This document shows positions 16,885 through 25,650 of a stretch of DNA of 64,000 nucleotides, in pieces. Position 1 is the stretch's first letter; every line of letters starts with the position of its first letter. The notes beneath the pieces are model-generated. The model was given only the letters and a program-made list of their open reading frames with translations, was not told where the DNA came from and ran no database searches. Position numbers and translations under genes: made by a program. The DNA comes from JAMXLG01 sp963818925 (lineage in GTDB: Bacteria > Vulcanimicrobiota > Vulcanimicrobiia > Vulcanimicrobiales > Vulcanimicrobiaceae): the NCBI GenBank assembly GCA_963818925.1, contig CAWFTN010000001.1:2666001-2730000 (forward strand). The letters run 5' to 3'.

Positions 16885-17640
16885 ATGGCACTTTCGAAAC
16901 GCTTAGCGGCGGAGTTCTTCGGAACGTTTTGGCTTGTGTTCGGCGGATGCGGAACGGCGGTGCTGTCCGCGGCGGTGCCGGCGCTCGGTGTAGGCTATGC
17001 AGGCGTCGCACTCGCATTTGGATTGACGGTACTCACCGGCGTCTACGCACTCGGGCCGATCTCCGGCGGGCATTTCAATCCCGCGATCACCCTCGGTCTT
17101 TTTACCGGTGGCCGCTTTCCCGGACGCGATGTACTACCGTATATGATCGTGCAAGTCGCCGGCGCAATTATTGCCGCGGCGGTGTTGTACCTGATCGCAA
17201 GCGGCAAAGCCGGATTCACGACAGCGAACGGCTTCGCCGCCAACGGGTACGGCATTCATTCTCCGGGCGGATATACGCTCGTGGCAGCGTTCATCACCGA
17301 GCTCGTCCTGTCGTTCGCATTCGTGATGGTCGTGATGGGCGCAACCGACGGTCGCGCCCCCGCCGGATTCGCGGGTATCGCGATCGGATTGGCGCTGACG
17401 CTGATTCACCTCATCTCGATTCCCGTCACCAATACCTCGGTCAATCCGGCGCGCAGTACCGGGCCTGCGCTCTTTGCCGGAGGCTGGGCACTCGGTCAGT
17501 TGTGGTTGTTCTGGATCGCGCCGTTGATCGGCGGCGCCGTTGCGGGCTTCGCGTATACGGCAATCTTCGGCGAACGCGCGATCGTGCGGGGACCGATCAT
17601 CGAAGAAGCGACGGTTGCGATCAAGGGCGAGTTGACGTAG
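16885..17640 (+). CDS. aqpZ: Aquaporin Z, water channel
   Basis: The 251-residue MIP-family protein has six helices and both NPA boxes (GGHFNPAIT and TNTSVNPARSTGPALF). The intervening stretches (YLIASGKAGF, NGYG.HSPGGY, IAIGLALTLIHLISIPVTNTSVNPARS) are almost word-for-word those of E. coli AqpZ. Channel selectivity should be water, based on that similarity. The C-terminus is about 20 residues longer than E. coli AqpZ and overlaps the convergent MFS-acyltransferase gene by 20 bases. The close match to gammaproteobacterial AqpZ may reflect transfer. Confidence 0.93.
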   Translation: MALSKRLAAEFFGTFWLVFGGCGTAVLSAAVPALGVGYAGVALAFGLTVLTGVYALGPISGGHFNPAITLGLFTGGRFPGRDVLPYMIVQVAGAIIAAAVLYLIASGKAGFTTANGFAANGYGIHSPGGYTLVAAFITELVLSFAFVMVVMGATDGRAPAGFAGIAIGLALTLIHLISIPVTNTSVNPARSTGPALFAGGWALGQLWLFWIAPLIGGAVAGFAYTAIFGERAIVRGPIIEEATVAIKGELT

Positions 17641-19972
17641 CGCCCTCGACGGTCTGCGCGAAGAAGCGCGCGTGATAGCCGAAGATATCGTCAGTATTCG
17701 GAAAGAGCGGATCGGTACGCTTGGCAATACGATACGCGCCGGCTTCATCGAGCGTTAGCAATCCCTCGCGCACCATCGTTTCGAGCGCCTCATGCGTTAC
17801 GCGCTGCGGATTTCGCTTCAATTCCGGATCGACGAAGAGCACCGGCGGCAGACTCGCGAGCGAACGCTCGACCACGGACACCGCTTGCGATGCGGTGAAG
17901 GGTTCCGTTCGCTGCCACAGTGACGCGGCGAGCAATTGCGTAACCGTCACGGGCCGCGCGGCGAGCAGCTCCTCTTTGAGCGCATTGCGGTCGTGCAACT
18001 CAACCACATGATAGAGCACGGACGTCTTCTTGCCGCGGAACGTATCGTAACTTATGCCGCAGAGATAGATCGTCTGCGCGTACGTTGAGAGGCGCGGAAG
18101 CAAACCGCGCAGCGGTAGCAACTCACCGTTGGTCGAGTAGCGGCCTTCCGGCGTAAGATAAAAGGTTGCGCCGCGCGCAACGATCTCTTCCATCGCCGCA
18201 ATGTCGCTATTGAGTTGCGCGCGCGTCTCCTCGACGATTTCCGTGCGAAACGGCTCGCGAAGTTTCGAGAGCTTCACGTTATCCTGCGCAGCCGTGAAGT
18301 ACTTCCTGCGCCACAGCTCGGCGATCGGGATTCCCGGCGGAAAACGGTCCGCGATATCATCGGTAACGACGTCGCGCAGCAATACGTCGTCGCCGTGTCG
18401 GCTCTTTACGATCAAGGCAATCGACGTCAGCGCGCGCGCTCCGAGTTCGTTCTCGATGCGCATGAATCCGAGCGCGCGAAAGAGCGGCGCCATACTGATG
18501 CGCCGCATTAACGTAAACATCCACGGAAAGCGGACGGCAAAGAAACCCGGCTCCCACATCCGGCCGCCGGTCGCCGCGAACACCGGATGGCGCCACGACG
18601 AGCTCATCCCGATCCCGCTGACGACGAACATCGCCTCGAGTTCCGTTTGATGATTCGCGACGACGAGCGTGCCGCCGCGATCGCGCTTGAGCCGGCCCCA
18701 CGAGCGCACGCGATGGCGCGCGTGCATTCCGATATCGACGGCACTCATCGCCGCAATCCACAGCGGCATCGTGAGCAGCGAGGAAACCGGTCGCGCGCCG
18801 ACGCGAAGAACCGTCAACGAACCGAGCGCAAAACTCACACCGGCGAGACCGAAGATGACTTGATAGCCGACGCGCGCACCGCCGAGCTGGTGAAGGATCC
18901 ATCCGCCGAGCAGCGGCGCGATCACCGCCGGCAAGTTCGTCGCCATTCCCCAAATGCCGAGATCGCGCGCAATGTTGCTGAGCGCCGGCAAACTATCGAA
19001 CGCCAATGCCCAACCGACGGAAAGAATGCCGCCGAGACCGGCGCCGAAGAATACGGCAGAGATCAAGATTACGTTCGAATTCGGTGCGGCGGCAAAGCCG
19101 GCCGCGGCAATCGCCATCGGAATCCCGCACAATGAGGCGATCGTTTTGCGCGAGAACCGGTCGGAAAGAACACCGAGTAACACCGACGAGACAATCGCAC
19201 CGATCAACGAGCAAACCCCGACGAAGGCCGTACCCTGGCTCGGATTGCTATAGTGCAGCACGTCTTGAAAGAAATACAAGACGAACGTCATCAGCAGCGT
19301 GAGGCCGAAGAATATGAACGCGCGTGCTACGAAGACGACCGTGAAATCGTGCCAGCGAACCACGGGCGTTTCTTCCGGCGGCGCGATATAGTCGCGCTCG
19401 TTCAGTGCTAGCAGGCTAAACAAACCGAGCGCGAGCAACAGTGCCGCGCCGAGAAAGACGATGTCGGGCCGCCCGATGCTTCCCGCGATGCCGAGTCCCG
19501 CAACGGTGCCGATCAGCGTCGCTGCTCCGCGCAAGCCTGACGCTGCGCCCCACGCTTCGCGGGGAACGATCTCCGGAATCATCGCCTGGTAGGCGGCAAT
19601 CGCAACGTTCTCGGCTGCGACCGCAATAATGAAGAGCGCGTCGAATGCGACGAGCGTGTGCGTGAAGGCGAGCGCAATGAGCGCACAGACGTCGATCGTA
19701 ATTCCGGCAACGACCCAACGCCGCCGCAATCCGCCTGTCTTCCGGCGATGCCGGTCCGAGAACCACCCGGCAATCGGCGGAACCAGCATCGCCGCAAGAT
19801 TCGAGATTGCCACGAGAAACGCGAGCGACTCCACGTGCGTCGCGGGCGCAAGGTGATTGACGGCCGAGGGCACGGCGATTGTCATCAGCGCCGTGTCTTG
19901 GACCGTTAGCGAGATCCACAGCGCATTGAGCACCGCGTAGTGCGCGATCGACGCACCGCGCGTTCTATTCAT
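17621..19972 (-). CDS. Fusion of MFS transporter and PlsC-like acyltransferase
   Basis: The 783-residue protein has two parts. Residues 1-400 form a 12-helix MFS transporter (FSDRHRRKTGG and LSDRFSRKTIAS loops). Residues about 425-660 form a glycerophosphate-acyltransferase-like domain with H441-Q-T-E-L-E446 in the place of HX4D and a second motif TPEGRYS (about 607-613) in the place of FPEGTR. The last ~100 residues are a winged-helix-like tail of unknown role. It recalls E. coli LplT (lysophospholipid flippase) and Aas (acyltransferase), which are separate proteins. Here import and reacylation of lysophospholipids could be one polypeptide. I chose ATG 19972; a TTG at 19996 is possible. Confidence 0.82.
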   Translation of the reverse strand: MNRTRGASIAHYAVLNALWISLTVQDTALMTIAVPSAVNHLAPATHVESLAFLVAISNLAAMLVPPIAGWFSDRHRRKTGGLRRRWVVAGITIDVCALIALAFTHTLVAFDALFIIAVAAENVAIAAYQAMIPEIVPREAWGAASGLRGAATLIGTVAGLGIAGSIGRPDIVFLGAALLLALGLFSLLALNERDYIAPPEETPVVRWHDFTVVFVARAFIFFGLTLLMTFVLYFFQDVLHYSNPSQGTAFVGVCSLIGAIVSSVLLGVLSDRFSRKTIASLCGIPMAIAAAGFAAAPNSNVILISAVFFGAGLGGILSVGWALAFDSLPALSNIARDLGIWGMATNLPAVIAPLLGGWILHQLGGARVGYQVIFGLAGVSFALGSLTVLRVGARPVSSLLTMPLWIAAMSAVDIGMHARHRVRSWGRLKRDRGGTLVVANHQTELEAMFVVSGIGMSSSWRHPVFAATGGRMWEPGFFAVRFPWMFTLMRRISMAPLFRALGFMRIENELGARALTSIALIVKSRHGDDVLLRDVVTDDIADRFPPGIPIAELWRRKYFTAAQDNVKLSKLREPFRTEIVEETRAQLNSDIAAMEEIVARGATFYLTPEGRYSTNGELLPLRGLLPRLSTYAQTIYLCGISYDTFRGKKTSVLYHVVELHDRNALKEELLAARPVTVTQLLAASLWQRTEPFTASQAVSVVERSLASLPPVLFVDPELKRNPQRVTHEALETMVREGLLTLDEAGAYRIAKRTDPLFPNTDDIFGYHARFFAQTVEGATSTRP

Positions 19973-20072
19973 CCTTGACCACGTAATAATTGCCAATTGT
20001 GCCCAAAGTGCCAGCTTCCATGCTAGTCATGCGACTTTATCATTGTCCGGTGCGTTCCGATAATGACAGCGG

Positions 20073-21521
20073 ATGTGGTTTCTCGTTCGCGCCTCGGCGG
20101 CATTACTGTCGGGCGTATTCCTGTATAGCACGGTTGCTCTCGCGGCCCCCCCACCGACCTACACACAGGCCGGTGTTCGCGCCGTCCGCGACCTCGTGAA
20201 CAACTTTTACGCAGGCGACGGCCAGTGGCGCATCTGCGATCGCGCCGATTGCTCGACGTCGAACAGCGACTGGGGCGTGGATGCCGCAACCTACACGCTG
20301 TACATGGACTGGGAACAAACGCACAACGCGCGGACAATGCGACTGATGTCGCAACTCTCCGCCACATCGGCGCACTACGGAGCGCCTTGCCAAATGGGAC
20401 CGTGTCCGAATTGGAGCGATACGCCGGCTTGGGACGCCGTCGCCGACATGCGCGAGTATGACGCCCTGCGTGATCCGCAGGCATTGGCGAATGCCGAAGC
20501 GGCGCTCGCATACGTGCAGCAATCGCGCGCGTTCATGAGTGGCGCGTGCAGCGATGTTCCGTATCAGCACCCGCCGCAAGACGGCAAGCAGATCAAAACG
20601 CTCGAGACGACAGCAAACGCGGTTAAAGCCGACTTACTCGTCTACGAAGTGACGCACGACACCGCGTATCTCAACGCCGCGCGCGACGGGTATGACGCGG
20701 CCCGCCGTTATTATCTCGACCCGCAGCTTCCGCTCTATACCGTGCACGTCAGCGACAACGGGCAAACGTGTTCGCAGGTCTTCCGGCGGTTCTTTGCTTC
20801 GGTCAACGGCAACATGATTTGGAACGGCATTGAATTGTCGCGCCTGACGGGCGAGCAGCACTTCGTCGACGAGGCACTTGCGACGGCGCACGCCGTCGAT
20901 AACCACCTCAGTGACGACCGCGGCGTCTTTGCCAACGTGCAGGGTGAGAACGACGTCGAGGAACCGCTCGTCGAAGCAATGCTCGATCTTGCGCAACGCG
21001 AGAACCTCACGTTCGCGCGCAACTGGTTGATTCGTAACGCATCCGCGGCACTTTCCGCGCGTTCCGCCGACGGCAGTTTTTCGCGGTTTTTCGACGGACC
21101 GCCGCAGCGTACGACGTCGATTTGGGAGACCAACGGCGGCGTTGCATTGGAAATCGCGGCAGCGGCAATCGCGCCGGACGTTTCCGCGGAGCCGCTCGAC
21201 GGTTGGAATCCGGGCGCCGACAAGAGCGTGAACGTAACATCGCTGCCGGCGACAATCGCGGTCGACGGTTCCGGCATCGCGCTCGTCGGCACGATGAGCC
21301 GCCTCTGCGAACACGGCCACGTGCGCGTGCTGATCGACGGCATTGAAACGACCGACCAAACCGGCTTGTGGCAGAATCCGTCGATGCCGTCGGGCCCGTC
21401 GGTGCTCTTCGCATGGCGCTGGTCCGAGCCCGGCCGTCACACGATCACCCTCGAGCCGGGCGACGCGGGCGCCGCGACGCCGAACGCATTGTCCCTCGAA
21501 GGCTACGTCAAAACGAAATAG
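20073..21521 (+). CDS. Secreted (alpha/alpha)6-barrel glycosidase-like protein, GH76-like
   Basis: The 482-residue protein has a signal peptide (about 1-24) and a helical-hairpin region (about 35-365) with repeats such as FVDEALATAHAVDNHL. It also has Trp/Asp-rich loops (GVDAATYTLYMDWEQ, NGNMIWNGIELSRLTG, SIWETNGGVALEIAAAAIA) like GH76-type alpha-mannanase or related six-hairpin enzymes. The paired catalytic Asp (DD) of classical GH76 is not obvious, so activity is uncertain. Residues about 385-480 look like a small beta-sandwich. It heads a three-gene run with a lipoprotein and an aspartic-protease-like protein. Confidence 0.65.
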   Translation: MWFLVRASAALLSGVFLYSTVALAAPPPTYTQAGVRAVRDLVNNFYAGDGQWRICDRADCSTSNSDWGVDAATYTLYMDWEQTHNARTMRLMSQLSATSAHYGAPCQMGPCPNWSDTPAWDAVADMREYDALRDPQALANAEAALAYVQQSRAFMSGACSDVPYQHPPQDGKQIKTLETTANAVKADLLVYEVTHDTAYLNAARDGYDAARRYYLDPQLPLYTVHVSDNGQTCSQVFRRFFASVNGNMIWNGIELSRLTGEQHFVDEALATAHAVDNHLSDDRGVFANVQGENDVEEPLVEAMLDLAQRENLTFARNWLIRNASAALSARSADGSFSRFFDGPPQRTTSIWETNGGVALEIAAAAIAPDVSAEPLDGWNPGADKSVNVTSLPATIAVDGSGIALVGTMSRLCEHGHVRVLIDGIETTDQTGLWQNPSMPSGPSVLFAWRWSEPGRHTITLEPGDAGAATPNALSLEGYVKTK

Positions 21522-21562
21522 CAGCTTGCAACCTCTCGCAGCGGAGCGAGTAAGATGAGGGC

Positions 21563-22171
21563 ATGAGACGATCTGTAATTGCCCTCACGCTCGTCGCCGC
21601 GTGCGCGACGGCCCTGACTGCCTGCGGCAGAAGTTCGAACGTCACGACTGCCAGCTCGAGCGCCGCACCCGCTGTAAGCGGCGGCGCCGTCGTCGTCAAA
21701 GCGGGAAGCACGTTCTCCGGCAAACTCCAGCAAGAAATCAGCACCAAAAAGAGCCACGACGGCGATCGCTTCACGATCCAAAACAAGGACGGTATCATCG
21801 ATGGCCATTTGGAAAACGTGCAGCCGGCGAGCTTCGCCAAGAAGCCGTCGATGGTCATCGTCTTCGATGATTTGAAGATGGCCGACGGGACGACCGCAGC
21901 GCCGATCGACGTGAAGATCGTCAACGTCGGCGCGTTCAATGCGAAGTCGCATCATTTCCGCACGTTCGGCATGGTTGTCGGCGGCGCCGTTGCAGGACAT
22001 ATGGCCGCAAATGCTGCGCACGCAAAACACGGCGGCCTGGCCGGTGCTGCGAGCGGCTACATGCTCTCTCAACAAATGAAGACGGACGTTGACGTTCGTC
22101 CCGGCACGACGGTCGTACTGCGCTTCAACAAAGACGCGATCGGAACGACTGCTTCGAACAGCAAGGGATGA
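21563..22171 (+). CDS. Lipoprotein with glycine-zipper segment
   Basis: The 202-residue protein has a lipoprotein signal peptide with lipobox LTAC (Cys about residue 21). A Ser/Ala linker and a domain around residues 40-130 (VVVKAGSTFSGKLQQEISTKKSHDGD...IDGHLENVQPA) follow. That domain resembles the surface-exposed beta domains seen in many acidobacterial and eremiobacterial lipoproteins. Residues 133-172 are Gly/Ala-rich (VVGGAVAGHMAAN, GLAGAASGYMLS), a glycine-zipper pattern that can insert in membranes. The stop overlaps the next ATG by 4 bases. Function unknown. Confidence 0.7.
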   Translation: MRRSVIALTLVAACATALTACGRSSNVTTASSSAAPAVSGGAVVVKAGSTFSGKLQQEISTKKSHDGDRFTIQNKDGIIDGHLENVQPASFAKKPSMVIVFDDLKMADGTTAAPIDVKIVNVGAFNAKSHHFRTFGMVVGGAVAGHMAANAAHAKHGGLAGAASGYMLSQQMKTDVDVRPGTTVVLRFNKDAIGTTASNSKG

Positions 22172-23295
22172 GCGCGCACCACGCGCCGCCGCCGCCACCG
22201 GTTCGCGTGCGCATTGACGACCTCGGTGTCGTCTCCACGACGATCGACGGTCAGGGACCGTTTCACTTCGTGTTCGATACGGGTGCGGGGATCACTGTGC
22301 TCTCCGACGATTTCGCGAAACGCGCCGGCATCACGGGACAAGCATCGAGCACGGTGGTAAGCGGCGCGAACGGGTCGGCCCAAATGCAAACGGTGACGTT
22401 ACACGATGTGCGCGTCGGCAATGCCGAGGTGCACGACGTGGCGGCCGCAATCGTTCCGCTGCCGCTCGATCTCACGTATCAAGGCGATTACGGAACCATC
22501 GACGGCATCCTCGGATATTCGTTTCTTTCGCATTTTGCAACGACCATCGATCTCTTTGGGAAGACGATCACATTCACACAGCCGAACCAGTATGTGACGC
22601 CGCCCGGCGCAACGTCGCTGGAGGCGACGTTCCCGCATCACTGCCCGCTCGTTACGGCGACCGCCGACGGCCACAGTGGACGCTTTCAGATCGATACGGG
22701 CGATAACGGATTTCTCACGATCACGAGCCCGTTTGCCGCGCAATACGACTTTCGCTCGCAGTACGGAAAGCGCGGCTTTGACATGCTCGCGCAAGGCGTC
22801 GGCGGAAGCGCGCATGCCACGGAAGTGCGTCTGAAGCAATTCACGATCGGTCCGGCCACGATCGCGAATGAGATTGCATCGCTCTCCGCTGCCACCACCG
22901 GAATCTTCGGAGATCCGGATCTAGCCGGCAACATTGGAACGCGCGTGCTTAAGCGGTTCGTCTTCACCGTCGACTACCAGCATCAACGCGTCGATTTGAC
23001 GCCGTCGCCGCGTGTGAACGATCACGATCCCTATCGGCCGACGGGTCTTGAGATCACGCGCAACGCGGATGGAACGTTTCGCATCGTGGCGGTGCTCGAG
23101 CGTACGCCCGCCGCGGAAGCCGGCGTAAAAGCGGGAGAAACGCTGGTTTCGCTCAACGACGACGACGTCGCGCACCTAACGTCGACGCAAACAACGGCGC
23201 GCCTCGCCGCCGATACCGTCACGCTCGTCCTCAAAGACGGCGATCAGACGCATACCGTCGTCTTACATCCGCGAGAAATGCTTCCCGACGTATAA
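22168..23295 (+). CDS. Retropepsin-like aspartic protease with PDZ domain
   Basis: The 375-residue protein has two aspartic-protease lobes. The first has D37-T-G-A (FVFDTGAG), the second D176-T-G-D (FQIDTGDNG), each followed by a hydrophobic ILGYSFL-type or GNIGTRVL-type strand. A PDZ domain covers about 283-370 (LERTPAAEAGVKAGETLVSLND). Two-lobe bacterial pepsin-like proteins with a PDZ are usually exported, but this start has no signal peptide. The start ATG overlaps the lipoprotein stop (ATGA), so it is either cytoplasmic or its true export signal is missing. The target is unknown. Confidence 0.8.
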   Translation: MSAHHAPPPPPVRVRIDDLGVVSTTIDGQGPFHFVFDTGAGITVLSDDFAKRAGITGQASSTVVSGANGSAQMQTVTLHDVRVGNAEVHDVAAAIVPLPLDLTYQGDYGTIDGILGYSFLSHFATTIDLFGKTITFTQPNQYVTPPGATSLEATFPHHCPLVTATADGHSGRFQIDTGDNGFLTITSPFAAQYDFRSQYGKRGFDMLAQGVGGSAHATEVRLKQFTIGPATIANEIASLSAATTGIFGDPDLAGNIGTRVLKRFVFTVDYQHQRVDLTPSPRVNDHDPYRPTGLEITRNADGTFRIVAVLERTPAAEAGVKAGETLVSLNDDDVAHLTSTQTTARLAADTVTLVLKDGDQTHTVVLHPREMLPDV

Positions 23296-24235
23296 CGATC
23301 GCTTGACTCGGAAACCGCATATGCCGCGCGCGCCCGTACGGCGTGTCGTCTTCGCGTAGCAGGTCGTGGACGTCATCAATTGTAGGATCGGAGACGTCGA
23401 GCGCGTCGATTGTGCCGAGTGACACGAGCAACTCCGCCGTCGGCGCCGGCGAGACTTCAACGAGCCACGAACCGCCTTCGCGCTCCTGACGGTGTAATGC
23501 GGCAAGTGTGCCGAGTGCGGCAAGCCAGCCGGTAGCGTGATCTAACGCTTGCGCCGGTAACGGCTACGGCTCGTTTCGTTGCGCGAGCGTTGCCGCGGTT
23601 CGCGTGATTTCCGACGCCATTTGCACGAGACTATCGAAGCCGCACGGTACGACTGCAGAAATGCGTCTGCATCGCGCACGAGCGAGCGCCGTTCATTGCG
23701 TCGCGCATACGTCCGCAAGTCGATGTCCGCGTTGCGCTTGCCAAAGCCGGTGTCGATATCAGCCGCGAGAATTGCCGGCAGCTTCGAGGATGCAACGTGC
23801 ACGACATCGGCCCCGTATGCTGCGAGCGCGCGACCGGCGACCGGACCGGCAATCACGCGCGTGAGATCCAGCACACGCGTATCCCGCAACGTGACGCGGC
23901 GCGGTGACGCTTCGCCGATCTTCGTTATCGCGATCAACGGTTGCGTAGCAAGCGCCGCTCCCTGAGGATGCTGCCTCCACTCATCGCGCGTACGTTCGGC
24001 CGCAGCAGCACCGCCCGCCGCAATTACCGCTTCTTCAACCGCAAACGCATCCCACGCGCTTTCCGCGCGCGCCACGGCGACCGCCCTTCACTTCATAGTC
24101 GCCCGAGAGCGGGCGCCCCGCGCGTCAATCGTTACGTCCGCGCGCCCCTCGCTGAGCGCAAACGCCGCGTGCGCCGCGGCGACTGTGCCGGCAGCAAGCT
24201 CGTCCACGCGATAGACCGACGACAAAAACGTTTAG
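23296..24235 (-). pseudogene. Decayed CoA-transferase family III (CaiB/BaiF-like) gene
   Basis: Pieces of one CoA-transferase are readable on the minus strand in different frames. They are VDELAAGTVAAAHAAFALSEGRAD (near 24220-24140), then DTRVLDLTRVIAGPVAGRALAAYGADVVHV (near 23890-23790), GFDSLVQMAS (near 23640), and ALDHATGWLAALGTLAALHRQEREGGSWLVEVS (near 23550-23455). An in-frame TAG lies at 23564-23566. At least two frameshifts and a deletion of the segment between QSYR and GFDSLVQ break the frame. CoA-transferases of this family move CoA between carboxylic acids. No full-length product is possible. Confidence 0.85.
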
Positions 24236-24603
24236 CGGTCTCGCCGATTCGCGATGGAAAGAAAACGATGCTCGTCGGCCTCTAAGAGCAACCACTGCGC
24301 CAAGAGCTTATCGTAACTCGGCATGTGCCCGTCGACGCGAACGCAGAACTTCTCGCCGCCGCTGAGAATGTTGAATGTGCCGTACGCCTTAAGCGTATAG
24401 CGGCGACCGCTCGCACTGATGACCTCAAAACGGCGCAAAAACTTCCAGCTTCGGCGTTGAGCGGCATCGAGTCTGGACAAAAAGAGCCGGCGCGCACGTT
24501 CCTTCGCTTGCGGCGCAATGCCGAAATCCTCGCCGGCCAAGAAAACAGCGAAGACCAATGCGGTAATCACGGTCACGAGACAGAGAGCGACCGTGAACGT
24601 CAC
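24232..24603 (-). CDS. Small membrane-anchored conserved hypothetical protein
   Basis: The 123-residue protein starts with one transmembrane helix (MTFTVALCLVTVITALVFAVFLAG) and continues into a cytoplasmic or periplasmic domain. That domain has RRSWKFLRRFEVISASGRRYTLKAYGTFNI and the ending LAQWLLLEADEHRFLSIAN, a pattern (sequence block, then LLAQ-x-L-x-LE-x-DE-x-FL) that I recognise in small bacterial proteins of unknown function. The stop codon lies at the edge of the CoA-transferase remnant. Downstream partner of the gene at 24610, six bases away. Confidence 0.6.
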   Translation of the reverse strand: MTFTVALCLVTVITALVFAVFLAGEDFGIAPQAKERARRLFLSRLDAAQRRSWKFLRRFEVISASGRRYTLKAYGTFNILSGGEKFCVRVDGHMPSYDKLLAQWLLLEADEHRFLSIANRRDR

Positions 24604-24609
24604 GAACGA

Positions 24610-24846
24610 TCAACCGCCCGCGAAGCGAGGCGAGACGATGATTTCGCTCGCGTTCGGATCGAAGGTCTTTATGACTTTCCCAGGTTGCGTTGACACGTCG
24701 AAGGCGACAAAACCTCGCTGCATCAAATCCACGAAGCGAGCCTGGACATCGCGCACTTCCGTCTTTTCTTCAGGGTCGAACTCCAGCTGCGTGTCACCAT
24801 GCTGGTCGAGAATACGCAATACGTGGGCTTTTCCACAATTGTTCAT
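24610..24846 (-). CDS. Small conserved hypothetical protein
   Basis: The 78-residue soluble protein has an early CGKAHVLRIL stretch and an acidic-basic middle (GDTQLEFDPEEKTEVRDVQARFVDLMQRGFVAF). It ends KTFDPNASEIIVSPRFAGG. The layout looks like a small regulatory or binding protein, but I cannot name a family. It is the first gene of a two-gene unit with 24232-24603 and is divergent from the SDR gene with a 53-base gap. Confidence 0.6.
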   Translation of the reverse strand: MNNCGKAHVLRILDQHGDTQLEFDPEEKTEVRDVQARFVDLMQRGFVAFDVSTQPGKVIKTFDPNASEIIVSPRFAGG

Positions 24847-24899
24847 GAGCCGTGACCCTCGGCGGGAAATAGTGTAGATGCACTGTACCCACTAGCAGC

Positions 24900-25613
24900 A
24901 TGAAGCTCTTTGCAGATGACGTTGTCGTTCTCGCGGGCGCGACCGGGCGCGTCGGCCGGCCGCTCGTGAACCGCCTTCTTGAAGAGGGCGCTCGGATCGT
25001 GTTGATTTCGCGTTCGTTACAGGAAGCGACCGAACGCGTCACGCCGATCGTCGCGGATCTCACGAAACCGGCTGACGGCAAACGCGTCATCGAGGAAACC
25101 GCAAAGTCGCACGGTCGCGTCGACGCTGTGATCTCGCTTGCTGGCGGCGGGTCACGGTTCGTTCCCGTCGTGGAGTCCACAATCGATGATATGGAAACGA
25201 GCGTGCGCAATAACCTGATCGTCGCCTACAACCTCTTTCTCCCGGCACTGCAGCAAGCGCTGAAGCAACCGTTGCAAGAGGGACGCCGGTCTCGCGCACG
25301 CTTCGTTGCCGTTAGCGCAGGAAGTTCGCTCGATCCCCAACCGCGTTTCGGCATCATGGGAAGCGGCAAAGCGGGCGTTAACACGCTGATGCGTGCGATC
25401 GCACGCGAACACAAGGCAGAGGGCATCGTCTCGAATGCAGTCGTTCTCGGCGGCGTGGCGACGCGCGAGGCGCGCGAATACCTCAGCCCGGAAGATTTTG
25501 CGGCGGCCGCATCACCCGAAGAAGTCGCAAACGTTCTTGCGTTTCACGCAAGCGACGAATCGACCGGTATCAACGGCGAGCTGATTCACCTCAATGCGCG
25601 AGAAGTCGACTAA
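24900..25613 (+). CDS. Short-chain dehydrogenase/reductase fold protein without catalytic Tyr
   Basis: The 237-residue SDR has a glycine-rich cofactor loop (LAGATGRVGR, TGxxGxxG type), SLAGGG in place of NNAG, and a Ser in the active-site strand (VAVSAGSS). In the usual YxxxK the residue four before Lys is Met (FGIMGSGKAG), so the proton-donating Tyr is missing. It may bind NAD(P) without classical oxidoreduction, or use another residue. Followed directly by a hairpin at 25619-25650. No operon partner on this strand. Confidence 0.82.
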   Translation: MKLFADDVVVLAGATGRVGRPLVNRLLEEGARIVLISRSLQEATERVTPIVADLTKPADGKRVIEETAKSHGRVDAVISLAGGGSRFVPVVESTIDDMETSVRNNLIVAYNLFLPALQQALKQPLQEGRRSRARFVAVSAGSSLDPQPRFGIMGSGKAGVNTLMRAIAREHKAEGIVSNAVVLGGVATREAREYLSPEDFAAAASPEEVANVLAFHASDESTGINGELIHLNAREVD

Positions 25614-25618
25614 TGCAC

Positions 25619-25650
25619 GAAACGGCCTCCGGTTGGACGGAGACCGTTTC
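25619..25650 (+). terminator. Hairpin after the SDR gene
   Basis: GAAACGG-C-CTCCG pairs with CGGAG-A-CCGTTTC around a six-base loop, starting 5 bases after the SDR stop. A T-run does not follow cleanly (ATGTGTC), so it may stop transcription weakly or simply protect the 3' end. Confidence 0.5.
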
